From Hymenobacter sp. HSC-4F20 (lineage in GTDB: Bacteria > Bacteroidota > Bacteroidia > Cytophagales > Hymenobacteraceae), in the NCBI RefSeq assembly GCF_019599275.1, contig NZ_JAHZTD010000001.1, positions 1,178,001 through 1,242,000 of the forward strand: a stretch of DNA of 64,000 bases. The letters are read 5' to 3'. The position numbers were made by a program, and so were the translations under genes. Of the stretch, positions 53,108-61,336 are shown one piece after another. The notes below the pieces were generated by a model. That model worked only from the letters and a program-made list of their open reading frames with translations, did no database searches and had not been told where the DNA came from. Numbering within the stretch: the stretch's first letter is position 1; each line of letters starts with the position of its first letter.

Positions 53108-54433
53108 ATGCGCCTCGAAGCCAAGCTGGCCCTGTTTAATGCCTTGTCTAAGCTGCTGCTGGTGCTGTTGGGGGCCGTCGTGATTCCGCCCATTGTGAGC
53201 CGGGTAGCCGTGGCTCATACTGACCAGCGTCTACGCGAGAAGCAGGCCGAAGTGGTGCAGCTTATTCATCGCAGCGGCATTTCTACCTTCGTGCAAGGCG
53301 AGGCCTACGCCGACTATAACCTTCTTAAGCAGGAGTACATTACCCTCACGCCCCTGCCCGCTACCGCCGACACGGTCGCGCACAGCCCGCGCATCTTCAA
53401 CGAGCCGCGCCAGGTCGACAATGAAATCGAGGACTTCCGAATTCTGAGCGAGCAGTTTGCCGAGGGCGGCCGTAGCTACCGACTGGAAATCGGCTCCTCC
53501 CTGGCCACGGTGGAGCTGCTGACCGGCACGCTCCGGCGCATGGCCCTGTGGGTGCTCGTCATTGGGGCGCTGCTCACCATTGTCACGGATGCCGCCTTTG
53601 CCCATTACCTGCTGCGCCCCCTGCGCCAGCTTATTGTGCGCAAGCTGCGCGGCGTGCACCACCCCTCGGCCTTCTCCTACGCCCCTCTGGATACGGACAC
53701 CACCGATTTCCGCCGGCTTGATAATAGCCTCAACGAGATGATGCGCAAAATCCAGTCGGCCTTCGAGAAGGAGCGGGAATTCATGTCCAACGTGTCGCAC
53801 GAGCTGCTTACCCCGGTGAGCATCCTGCAGTCCAGGTTTGAGAACATGCTCCAGGACCCGGAGCTAAGTCACACCCACTCGCTAAAGATTGTGGACTCGC
53901 AGAAAACGCTCTACCGTCTGCGCAACACGGTAAGAACGCTGCTGTTGATAGCCAACATTGAAAACGAGCAGTACCTGCGCGACGAGGCCGTGTCAGTAGC
54001 TGCGGTGCTGGCTGACGTCACCAATGAGCTGGATGACCGCCTGGCTCAGCGGGAACTGCGGCTGTTGGAAGACCTGCGCCCCGACTACGTGGTACCCCAG
54101 GCCAACCGCACCTTGCTGTTTACGCTGTTGTTCAATCTGATCAGCAACGCCATTAAGTATAACCGCTGGGGGGGTAGCATTACGGTGGAGGGCCGCCCCG
54201 GCCCCCTGGGCGGCTACCTGCTCCGCGTGACGGATACCGGGCCCGGCATTGCGGCCGAACACCTGCCCCACCTCTTCGACCGGTTCCGGCGGTTCCAGGC
54301 CGGGGCCTCGGCCCCGGAAGGCTACGGGCTGGGCCTGCCTATTGCCAAAACCATTGCCGAGTTTCACAAGAGTGAGTTGACCGTAGAATCGGAAGTTGGG
54401 CAGGGCACTACGTTTACCCTCCGGTTTCCATAG
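53108..54433 (+). CDS. membrane sensor histidine kinase
   Basis: A 441-residue inner-membrane kinase. Two transmembrane segments (about 10-35 and 145-167) enclose a periplasmic sensor of about 110 residues. His231 in FMSNVSHELLTPVSIL is the phosphorylated residue (LT in place of the usual LR). The ATPase domain has the N box NLISNAIKYNRWGGS, VTDTGPGIAAEHL, LFDRFRRF and GYGLGLPIAKTIAEFH. It should phosphorylate the regulator upstream, with which it is co-transcribed or closely linked. Confidence 0.94.
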   Translation: MRLEAKLALFNALSKLLLVLLGAVVIPPIVSRVAVAHTDQRLREKQAEVVQLIHRSGISTFVQGEAYADYNLLKQEYITLTPLPATADTVAHSPRIFNEPRQVDNEIEDFRILSEQFAEGGRSYRLEIGSSLATVELLTGTLRRMALWVLVIGALLTIVTDAAFAHYLLRPLRQLIVRKLRGVHHPSAFSYAPLDTDTTDFRRLDNSLNEMMRKIQSAFEKEREFMSNVSHELLTPVSILQSRFENMLQDPELSHTHSLKIVDSQKTLYRLRNTVRTLLLIANIENEQYLRDEAVSVAAVLADVTNELDDRLAQRELRLLEDLRPDYVVPQANRTLLFTLLFNLISNAIKYNRWGGSITVEGRPGPLGGYLLRVTDTGPGIAAEHLPHLFDRFRRFQAGASAPEGYGLGLPIAKTIAEFHKSELTVESEVGQGTTFTLRFP

Positions 54434-54505
54434 GTGGTGCCCAAGCACATCCGTAGGGCGGGGGCTGCGTACAAGGGGTAGTTTCACTCTTACCCCTTCC
54501 CATCC

Positions 54506-54778
54506 ATGCAAAAGCTTCTCGCCCTCCTGCTTCTATCTGCTTTCGGCGGTGCCGCTCACGCCCAGGCCGTGCAGCAGAAAACCACGGCCACCCGCAGCAC
54601 TGCTACTGCCACCCAGTCGTCGAAGACTACGGCGCGCACCCACAGCGTAGCTACGCCCAGCGGCAACACCCACACTACTACCCGCACCCAGACGGTTAAT
54701 AAAGCAGTGCCCCCCGTGAAAAAGCAAACTACTGTTCGGCGCACCACCAACACCGTGCGGCACAGCGGCTCCCGCTAG
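54506..54778 (+). CDS. small exported Thr/Ser-rich protein
   Basis: A 90-residue exported protein with signal peptide MQKLLALLLLSAFGGAAHAQ. The mature 70 residues are low-complexity, rich in Thr, Ser, Lys, Arg and Val (KTTATRSTATATQSSKTTAR), highly basic and probably unfolded. It starts 72 bases after the histidine kinase stop, so it may be part of the two-component unit or its target. Function unknown. Confidence 0.65.
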   Translation: MQKLLALLLLSAFGGAAHAQAVQQKTTATRSTATATQSSKTTARTHSVATPSGNTHTTTRTQTVNKAVPPVKKQTTVRRTTNTVRHSGSR

Positions 54779-54849
54779 TCGGGCTGGAGTTCACGCGGTC
54801 TTCATACGGCCGGGAGTAGCTTTGACGACTATCCTACGACGTGCTCGTT

Positions 54850-55041
54850 ATGAAAAAGTTACTGTTGGGGGCGTTGCTGGTAGCAGCCGTACTGTTCTGC
54901 CTCCGGGGCTGGTACCAGCCCCCAGCCCCAGTCCGGCCTCTGGCCTCGGTCCCCGTTATTCGGCGGCACGTTCCGGAACCGCATAAGCACGTTTCCGCAC
55001 TAGCGCCGCATCACCCCCGAACGTGCCCGCGCATTCCCTAA
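54850..55041 (+). CDS. small membrane-anchored basic peptide
   Basis: A 63-residue protein: an N-terminal membrane segment (MKKLLLGALLVAAVLFCLRG) and a Pro/His/Arg-rich tail (RRHVPEPHKHVSALAPHHPR). A GTG nine bases upstream is an alternative start. It is followed by a perfect-palindrome terminator 19 bases after the stop, which supports transcription of this gene. No family recognised. Confidence 0.5.
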   Translation: MKKLLLGALLVAAVLFCLRGWYQPPAPVRPLASVPVIRRHVPEPHKHVSALAPHHPRTCPRIP

Positions 55042-55059
55042 TCAGGAGTTTTTCCGCAC

Positions 55060-55091
55060 AAAGGCCCCGACCAGTACTGGTCGGGGCCTTT
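55060..55091. terminator. 32-base perfect palindrome terminator
   Basis: AAAGGCCCCGACCAGT (55060-55075) followed directly by its reverse complement ACTGGTCGGGGCCTTT (55076-55091). The next bases are ATTTACG. It ends the small-peptide transcript; from the other side it would end the SurE transcript. Confidence 0.88.
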
Positions 55092-55329
55092 ATTTACGAG
55101 GCGGGTATTTGCGTGTTTCGGTGGAAGCGTACCGGCGCGCCAGCGGCAGTGGCCGAAGTAGCCCCGCGGTATCCGTTTCTTCGGGCGCCCGGTTGGATTT
55201 CGCGCCACCACGCCGCAGAAAGGCGGCGCCATCCTGCCAATCCGTGGGGTGCGGCCTGGTGCCCGAGGCTGGCCCGGAAGCTGCCGAGGCGTACCGGGCA
55301 TCGACGGATTCCATACTGGGCCGAATTTT

Positions 55330-56205
55330 CTACCCCAACCCGTCCACTGACTCGCCCGGCCCGGGCTGGGCACTACCCAGTTGCGGGGCCGGAACCTCGG
55401 CTGCCTTTGGGCCGGAGCTAAGCTGCCAAGAGGTATTCATTTCCCGCAAAGCGTGCAGGGCCGTAAGATCGAACTGACAGGGTACGATGGAAATGTAGTT
55501 ATTGGCCAGGGCGTACTCGTCGGTGTCCTGGCCCTGGTCTTCGTTCACGAAGTTGCCCAGCAACCAGTAGTACGGCCGGTTGTAGGGGTCATAGCGCAGG
55601 TCGAATTCTTCCTGCCACTTCGCACGGGCCTGGCGGCACAGCCGGGCGCCAGCAATAGGCTGGGCCGATTTTTTGGGAATATTGATGTTCAGGGCGGTAC
55701 CGCTCGGAATGCCGTGCTCCAGGGCTTGCCGGGTGAGGTGCTCCACCCATTCTTCCACGTGCGAGAAGTCGGCGCTGTGACCATAGTCGCAGAGAGAGAA
55801 GCCAATAGCGGGCAAGCCTTCAATTGCTGCTTCAATAGCCGCCGACATAGTGCCGGAGTACAACACGTTCACGGAAGAGTTGGAACCGTGGTTAATACCC
55901 GACACCACCAAGTCGGGGCGGCGGTCCTTCAGTACATGGTGTTTGGCCAGCTTCACGCAGTCGGCGGGGGTTCCGCTGCACTCATACGCCTCAATGCCTT
56001 CGAAAATGGTGCTGGGGTCGAGGCGCAAAGAAGTGCCAATGGTAATGGCGTGGCCCATGCCCGACTGGGGCGAGTTGGGCGCTACCACTACTACCTCGCC
56101 CAAGCGGCGCATCACGCGCACCAGCGTAGCAATACCGGGGGCCGTGATGCCGTCGTCGTTGGAAATCAGAATTAATGGTTTGCGGGCTTCAGCAGGCACG
56201 GGCAA
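55330..56205 (-). CDS. surE: SurE-type 5'/3'-nucleotidase
   Basis: A 291-residue metal-dependent phosphatase acting on nucleoside monophosphates. Family elements: LILISNDDGITAPGI (metal-binding Asp pair), VVAPNSPQSGMGHAIT, VVSGINHGSNSSVNVLYSGT and FSLCDYGHSADF. The C-terminal 30 residues (SSGPKAAEVPAPQLGSAQPG onward) extend past the usual end and are low-complexity. No ATG start is present: TTG at 56203-56205 or GTG at 56197-56199 are the choices. The region 55092-55329 between it and the terminator shows no gene. Confidence 0.94.
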   Translation of the reverse strand: MPVPAEARKPLILISNDDGITAPGIATLVRVMRRLGEVVVVAPNSPQSGMGHAITIGTSLRLDPSTIFEGIEAYECSGTPADCVKLAKHHVLKDRRPDLVVSGINHGSNSSVNVLYSGTMSAAIEAAIEGLPAIGFSLCDYGHSADFSHVEEWVEHLTRQALEHGIPSGTALNINIPKKSAQPIAGARLCRQARAKWQEEFDLRYDPYNRPYYWLLGNFVNEDQGQDTDEYALANNYISIVPCQFDLTALHALREMNTSWQLSSGPKAAEVPAPQLGSAQPGPGESVDGLG

Positions 56206-56347
56206 GGAAAGTTAAATGAGAGGAAGGCTGGGCAAAGGTAGAAATCAGGCTGGCATAGCGGCGCTACCCCACTCCTACCTGCAACACTAACGCCCCTACA
56301 GCCAAGCGGGTTTTCAACACCAACGCTCCAGGCTGCGTATAGCCAGC

Positions 56348-57046
56348 ATGCAACATCCGATTTCGCCAGCAAGTACCGCGCTGGTCATTAGCTTTTTAGC
56401 CGCAAGCCTTGTAGGGTGCGACTCCTCTACTACCCGCAATGCCACTGACCCTGGCACGCCGCCCTTTACATCGGCAGCTGGCACTGGAGCCACCGCCTCG
56501 CCTGGTGCGTCGGCCGTTGCACAGAATGCCAGCATCCCCGGTACTACCCCCGGAGCCCCCACCCCCGACTCGCTTCATTTGCTTAGCCCAGGCCGGGCAG
56601 GCCGGTTGCGGTTGGGTATGCGCGCAGACCGCATCACGGCCCTGGTGCCAGCCCACTTGCTGCGGGCTACTACCTATCAAGATGGCACCAAGACGCTGCC
56701 GGCCTACGAAATGCGCGATGCCCAGCGGCCCGATGCGCCGCCAACTATTCTGCACCTCATCGGCGACTCCGCCACTGGGTTTCGCTTGCGCCGCATCCGT
56801 ATCTACGACCCCCAGTACCGAACGGCGGAAGGCATCGGGGTCGGCTCACCGTTCGGGGCCGCCCGCCAAAACCTGGGCCTGACCAAGGTGCGCAACACCC
56901 CGGCTGGTTTTGCAGCCGTGTCGGGCGAGGTGCAGATGGCCTGGGTAATTGACCCCAACTCTTTGCCGGCTAAGCACCCGGAAGAAATCAGCTCGGCGGA
57001 AATCCCGCCGGCGGCGCGTATCACGGGGGTATTACTTTACCAGTAG
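56348..57046 (+). CDS. lipoprotein of unknown function
   Basis: A 232-residue predicted lipoprotein (ISFLAASLVGC, Cys24). A Thr/Ala/Pro-rich linker of 50 residues leads to a compact domain starting LLSPGRAGRLRLGMRADRIT, with GVGSPFGAARQNLGL further on. The repeated 'R.G....I' and 'G.GSPF..AR..LG' elements recall small repeat domains that appear in several Bacteroidetes envelope proteins. No enzyme motif. The gene is divergent from surE. Confidence 0.75.
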   Translation: MQHPISPASTALVISFLAASLVGCDSSTTRNATDPGTPPFTSAAGTGATASPGASAVAQNASIPGTTPGAPTPDSLHLLSPGRAGRLRLGMRADRITALVPAHLLRATTYQDGTKTLPAYEMRDAQRPDAPPTILHLIGDSATGFRLRRIRIYDPQYRTAEGIGVGSPFGAARQNLGLTKVRNTPAGFAAVSGEVQMAWVIDPNSLPAKHPEEISSAEIPPAARITGVLLYQ

Positions 57047-57063
57047 CTTACTTGCTGAGTTCG

Positions 57064-57092
57064 TTGCATTACGCCGCAAATCTTGTACTTTG
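57064..57092 (+). promoter_or_regulatory. promoter candidate for the DoxX gene
   Basis: TTG (57064-57066), an exact 19-base gap and TACTTTG (57086-57092), close to the Bacteroidetes consensus although the -7 box has one base fewer between TA and TTTG. It lies 72 bases before the ATG at 57164. Confidence 0.5.
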
Positions 57093-57163
57093 GCAACGCC
57101 TGGCCTAGTAGCTTACCTCCTTCCTGTCGACCTTACCTGCCGGGCCTGCCATCTTACCTGCCT

Positions 57164-57598
57164 ATGGCCTTGTTTGAAAACCGCTACCGCACCCACGACC
57201 TTGGCTTGCTTATCCTGCGCGTGGGAATTGGGGTTATGTTTACCATTCACGGGTATCCGAAGTTAATAGGCGGGCCCGAGGCCTGGACGCAGGTAGGCGG
57301 AACCATGAAGCTCGTTGGCCTGAATTTCGCGCCCGCGTTCTGGGGGTTTCTGGCGGCGGTGGCCGAGGCAGTAGGCGGGCAGCTTATTGCCATTGGCCTG
57401 TTTTTCCGGGTTGCCTGCGTACTTCTGCTGGGTACAATGCTGATGGCAACCCTCATGCACCTGAGCAGCGGCCACGACTTCAATACGTACTCGCACGCGC
57501 TGGAAGCGGCTTTTCTCTTTCTGGGCCTAGCCTTTGCTGGCCCTGGTAAATACAGCGTTGATCAGCTGCTGTTTCCTGCCCCCCGACGTTTATACTAA
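57164..57598 (+). CDS. DoxX family membrane protein
   Basis: A 144-residue inner-membrane protein with four helices. DLGLLILRVGIGVMFTIHGY opens the DoxX fold, with AEAVGGQLIAIGLFFRVACV and SHALEAAFLFLGLAFAGPGK following. DoxX proteins often act with redox or thiosulfate enzymes; none is nearby. The ATG at 57164 was chosen because it begins right before the first helix. It is followed by a long inverted repeat and the M14 peptidase gene. Confidence 0.93.
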   Translation: MALFENRYRTHDLGLLILRVGIGVMFTIHGYPKLIGGPEAWTQVGGTMKLVGLNFAPAFWGFLAAVAEAVGGQLIAIGLFFRVACVLLLGTMLMATLMHLSSGHDFNTYSHALEAAFLFLGLAFAGPGKYSVDQLLFPAPRRLY

Positions 57599-57636
57599 GG
57601 TACAGGAAGTAGTAGCCCCGGCGGCTGCAATGGCAT

Positions 57637-57730
57637 CATCCTGCGCAAAAGGCCGGATCTTCTTCCATATGAACCGGCCACTGCTGCGGCTGAAGCTCAG
57701 GGAAGAAGATCCTACCTTTTGTGCAGGATG
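57637..57730. repeat. 30-bp nearly perfect inverted repeat
   Basis: The arms 57637-57666 and 57701-57730 match as reverse complements at 27 of 30 positions, separated by 34 bases. It contains CATCCTGC...GGATCTTCTTCC on the left and the mirrored form on the right. It lies between two plus-strand genes. No clear T-run follows, so it may be a REP/MITE-like element rather than a terminator. Confidence 0.7.
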
Positions 57731-57782
57731 ACGTGTTTTTTAGGCTATTTGCAGCCTTAGATTCTTCGTCAGCCTTTCTTCT

Positions 57783-59516
57783 ATGCTTTCCCTGCTGCTC
57801 TCCGCTGTGCTCTTTGCCGGGCCCGCCCTACCCCCTACCGATTGGCGAACCCCCTTCGAGAAGGGCAACGGCAACACCACTACCACCCACGCCGAGTGCA
57901 TCAGCTACTACCAGCAGCTCGACGCCGCCTACCCCGAAATTCAGGTGCGGGAAGCCGGCCTCACCGACAGCGGAAGGCCACTGCACGAGGTAGTCGTGTC
58001 CTTAGATGGTGATTTTGAGCCGGCTTCCCTTCGCGGCAAGGGCAAGCGCATTGTGTTTATCCAGAACGGCATTCACCCGGGCGAGCCGGAGGGCATTGAT
58101 GCCAGCATGATGCTGGCCCGCGACTACGTGCAGAAAAAGGAGCTGCGCCGCCAGCTGGCCGATGTGGTACTGGTGTTCATTCCGATTTATAACGTCGATG
58201 GCTCCCTGAACCGCAATTCCACTACCCGCACCAATCAGAACGGACCGGAGAGCTACGGCTTCCGCGGCAACGCCCGCAACCTCGACCTGAACCGGGACTA
58301 CATCAAGCAGGACTCGCGCAACGCCCGCTCCTTTGCCCAACTGTTCCAGCGCTGGCAGCCCGACATTTACGTGGACACGCATACCTCCAACGGCGCTGAT
58401 TACCAGTACACCATGACGCTCATTGCCACGCAGAAGGACAAGCTGCACCCCGCCCTGAGCCAGTATATGCAGCAGAAGCTACTGCCCGCGCTCTACGGCG
58501 GCATGGACAAGAAAAAGTGGTACCTAACGCCCTACGTCGATTTTGAGGGCCGCACCCCCGATGCCCGCGGTCTGGTTGGTTTCCTGGAAACGCCGCGCTA
58601 TTCTACCGGCTACACTACCCTCTTCAATACCATTGGGTTCGTGACGGAAACCCACATGCTGAAAACGTACACCCCGCGGGTAAAAGCTACCTATGACTTC
58701 CTGGACTTGCTGATTAAAACCGTGCACCAGGACGGGGCAGCCATTGGCCAGGCCCGCGCCACCGCCGCCGAGCAAACCCGCACCCAGCAGCAATTTGCCC
58801 TCGGGTGGCGGCTAGATACTACCCAGGCCGAGCGCTTCAGCTTCCGGGGCTTCGAGGGCAAAACCAAGGCCAGTGAGGTAAGCGGCCTGCCCCGCTTATA
58901 CTACGACCGGAAAGCCCCCTACACCACCTCTATTCCTTATTACAACACGTTCCGCCCTCTTATCACCATCCAGCGGCCTACGGCCTATGTTATTCCGCAA
59001 GCCTGGAGCGAGGTAGTCGACCGCCTGCGCCTCTCCGGCGTACAGCTCCGAGAGCTCACCACCGATTCTACTATTACCGGCGAGGTCTACTACATTCAAG
59101 ACTATAAAACCGGCCCGCGTCCTTACGAAGGTCACTACCTGCATAACCAAGTGCAAGTGCGCACAGTACGCCAAGCCCGCCCCTTCCTGCGCGGCGACTA
59201 CGTGGTCACTCTGGCCCAACCCGCCGCCCGCTACCTCATCGAAACCCTGGAACCTCAGGCCACGGATTCCTTTTTTGCCTGGGGATTTTTTGACAGCATC
59301 CTGCAGCAGAAAGAGTACTTCTCTGACTATGTTTTCGAGGACGTAGCGGCCGAATTACTGCGCCAAAAGCCCGACCTGCGGGCCCAGCTAGAGGCCAAGA
59401 AGAAAGCCGAGCCTGCCTTTGCCGCCAGCGCCCAGGCCCAACTCGACTGGGTGTACCGCCACTCTGACCACTATGAGGCCAGCCATCTGCGCTACCCCGT
59501 ATTGCGAGTGTTATAG
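57783..59516 (+). CDS. M14 family zinc carboxypeptidase, exported
   Basis: A 577-residue exported metallopeptidase; short signal peptide MLSLLLSAVLFAGPA. The M14 zinc site is His and Glu in IQNGIHPGEPEGID, with the third His in YVDTHTSNGADYQY; ARNLDLNRDYIKQ carries the substrate-binding Asn/Arg. A catalytic Glu is expected in FVTETHMLK. The C-terminal 250 residues form an extra beta domain typical of the Bacteroidetes subgroup. It would cleave peptides outside the cytoplasm. Confidence 0.92.
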   Translation: MLSLLLSAVLFAGPALPPTDWRTPFEKGNGNTTTTHAECISYYQQLDAAYPEIQVREAGLTDSGRPLHEVVVSLDGDFEPASLRGKGKRIVFIQNGIHPGEPEGIDASMMLARDYVQKKELRRQLADVVLVFIPIYNVDGSLNRNSTTRTNQNGPESYGFRGNARNLDLNRDYIKQDSRNARSFAQLFQRWQPDIYVDTHTSNGADYQYTMTLIATQKDKLHPALSQYMQQKLLPALYGGMDKKKWYLTPYVDFEGRTPDARGLVGFLETPRYSTGYTTLFNTIGFVTETHMLKTYTPRVKATYDFLDLLIKTVHQDGAAIGQARATAAEQTRTQQQFALGWRLDTTQAERFSFRGFEGKTKASEVSGLPRLYYDRKAPYTTSIPYYNTFRPLITIQRPTAYVIPQAWSEVVDRLRLSGVQLRELTTDSTITGEVYYIQDYKTGPRPYEGHYLHNQVQVRTVRQARPFLRGDYVVTLAQPAARYLIETLEPQATDSFFAWGFFDSILQQKEYFSDYVFEDVAAELLRQKPDLRAQLEAKKKAEPAFAASAQAQLDWVYRHSDHYEASHLRYPVLRVL

Positions 59517-59548
59517 GGTAAGGTTCGCTCTACCCCCTTCCCGCAAAG

Positions 59549-59615
59549 AAAGGGCCCCACTACCCAAGAAATAAGATCGTACGAACGACCTTGCTCTTGC
59601 GTACTGGGGCCCTTT
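59549..59615. terminator. bidirectional terminator between convergent genes
   Basis: AAAGGGCCCCA (59549-59559) / TGGGGCCCTTT (59605-59615), enclosing a second hairpin around GATCGTACGAACGACC. Confidence 0.82.
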
Positions 59616-59640
59616 CACGCTGGTAAGGGGGTAGCACTAT

Positions 59641-60432
59641 TTATTTCTTGGCGGCCCCCAGTGAGTTGGCATAGTTCACGATATAGGCCAACTCGCGGGC
59701 ATCCGTATAGTCTAGCTTGTTTTGCTTGGCGTATTGCTCAATCTGGCGGGAGTGCGCGTGGAAGTAAGCCAGTAGGTCCTTCTTGGGATTACGCAGGCTC
59801 AGCACATTCCCATTGGGTAGACCGAGGAAGAAATTATCCTTCACATCGGTATAATAGCCCATAGTGCGGCCCGGCATGCCGTACCCATAGCCACCGTAGC
59901 CGTACGGCCCGCTGTAGGTAACGGGGCGCTCAACTAGCCCTTCGCGGCGCAGCAGGATAATGGGCCCGCCACTAAGCTGCTCAAAGAAGCCGGGGGCACG
60001 GAAGTCGCTGTAGTCGTTGTCGCGGTTCCAGCGGTAGGTCCGGAACACGCGCACCAGCGCCGTATCGGGCCGCTCGCGGCGGCGCGGGGGCGGCAGGGTG
60101 TTGAAGTAGGGGTTGCCGTAGTAGTAGCCCTGCCGCATGGAGTAAAAGTCGTCGTAGTAATACCGCTCCCGGCTTCGGTCGTACCGCTCGCCCTGCACGG
60201 CAAAGCTTTGCACGTTTACCGCGGGTAGCGTACGCACCGTATTGTCGGCCATCGTCATCGTGAGTATTTCCTCCGAACGGTGCAGGGCCAGCGGGCCAGC
60301 AATGGTGTCGCCGGTGCTCAGCAACACGGTGGCGTGGTTGAACTGCTGGGTAAACCCCTGCCCACTGCGCTGAGCCTGGGCGGAAACGGGAAGGAGCGCT
60401 AGGAGCACTAGATAGCCAAGAGTTCGTTTCAT
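59641..60432 (-). CDS. exported protein of unknown function
   Basis: A 263-residue exported protein with signal peptide MKRTLGYLVLLALLPVSAQA. The mature part has a short beta domain (ATVLLSTGDTIAGPLALHRS, then VQSFAVQGERYDRSRERYYY), a Tyr/Gly-rich middle (GPYGYGGYGYGMPGRTMGYY) and a C-terminal helical part. The Tyr/Gly repeat is unusual for an enzyme and may be a flexible surface segment. No family recognised. The gene follows the 60466-61209 gene on the same strand by 33 bases. Confidence 0.7.
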   Translation of the reverse strand: MKRTLGYLVLLALLPVSAQAQRSGQGFTQQFNHATVLLSTGDTIAGPLALHRSEEILTMTMADNTVRTLPAVNVQSFAVQGERYDRSRERYYYDDFYSMRQGYYYGNPYFNTLPPPRRRERPDTALVRVFRTYRWNRDNDYSDFRAPGFFEQLSGGPIILLRREGLVERPVTYSGPYGYGGYGYGMPGRTMGYYTDVKDNFFLGLPNGNVLSLRNPKKDLLAYFHAHSRQIEQYAKQNKLDYTDARELAYIVNYANSLGAAKK

Positions 60433-60465
60433 ACTGGAAGAATACGAAAATCAGCTCACTGTCGG

Positions 60466-61209
60466 CTACCGCAGCGGCACAAACCGTCCGTGCTGAAAGA
60501 GAAGTTTAAAGGGCTTAAACGGCTCGGTGGAATAGCCGTCTCCCTCTTCCCTTTCCGGAATACCGTCATCTATATCCACTGACAGAAGCTGCTGGACCGG
60601 GTCAAAGGTCATTTCCACGTTGCAGGCCGACAACTCATTCTTGTTGCTATATCCGTTTACACTGAATACCTGGTTATCTAAAATCAGATAGTCTCCTTTA
60701 AGCTCCAGCACGTAGGCCGTGAAGGCCAGGCAAAAAGTGTTGGCTTTTTCACGACCTAGCAACAAATACATCCTGCGGCCTGAAGTCTTAAGCGGATGCA
60801 ATTCAGTAAAGGCACATTCTACCGGCAAGTGATAAGCAAACAGCTTACCCGCCGCATTTTGCCACTGCAGCACCACGTTATCCACGGTGCCGCGGGTACC
60901 ACCAGAGTCGTGCGAGAAATAGTACACACATAACTGGGCCTGATCGTCTGATGCGGCCCATATTGTAAGGCCTAGCTCATTGGCTTGATCATCATCAAGC
61001 CGATGTGCTTTCAGGTAAGCCACTACCTTTCGAGCCACGTACCCTACCGCTTCTCCATTATCCCCTTCTCCATGCGGCAAACTAGCCAGATGTTCGACGG
61101 CCTTTTTCACCTCACTGGCGGTTGGTGTTTTCCTGGCGGTTTGTTGGGCCTGCGCCGGGGAAGCCAGCAGCCCACCTACCACGGCACAGACTGTAAATAA
61201 TCGGGTCAT
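60466..61209 (-). CDS. exported protein of unknown function
   Basis: A 247-residue exported protein with signal peptide MTRLFTVCAVVGGLLASPAQ. Mature segments include VEHLASLPHGEGDNGEAVGY, QLCVYYFSHDSGGTRGTVDN and a C-terminal beta part (VEMTFDPVQQLLSVDIDDGI). No catalytic motif was recognised. It and the following Tyr/Gly-rich gene are only 33 bases apart and probably share a transcript. The coding sequence is less GC-rich than most genes in the window. Confidence 0.7.
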   Translation of the reverse strand: MTRLFTVCAVVGGLLASPAQAQQTARKTPTASEVKKAVEHLASLPHGEGDNGEAVGYVARKVVAYLKAHRLDDDQANELGLTIWAASDDQAQLCVYYFSHDSGGTRGTVDNVVLQWQNAAGKLFAYHLPVECAFTELHPLKTSGRRMYLLLGREKANTFCLAFTAYVLELKGDYLILDNQVFSVNGYSNKNELSACNVEMTFDPVQQLLSVDIDDGIPEREEGDGYSTEPFKPFKLLFQHGRFVPLR

Positions 61210-61269
61210 AAGAAAATAAGGGTTGCACTTTGGGTCTTCAGATGTAATAGTCACCGATTTCTGGTAACT

Positions 61270-61309
61270 GACAGGCCCCTGGCGGAAATATTTCCGCCAG
61301 GGGCCTGTC
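61270..61309. terminator. 40-base perfect palindrome after ribBA
   Basis: GACAGGCCCCTGGCGGAAAT (61270-61289) and its exact reverse complement (61290-61309) without a loop, between two minus-strand genes. Because no T-run flanks it, termination by this element alone is uncertain. Confidence 0.7.
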
Positions 61310-61336
61310 TTACCTGGTTTCTGCTACACCTTTCGC

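Noticed and set aside
55023..55477. Long plus-strand frames in 55.0-55.5 kb
   Set aside because: They run through a perfect-palindrome terminator and over surE on the other strand, with Arg/Pro-rich composition typical of shadows in GC-rich DNA.
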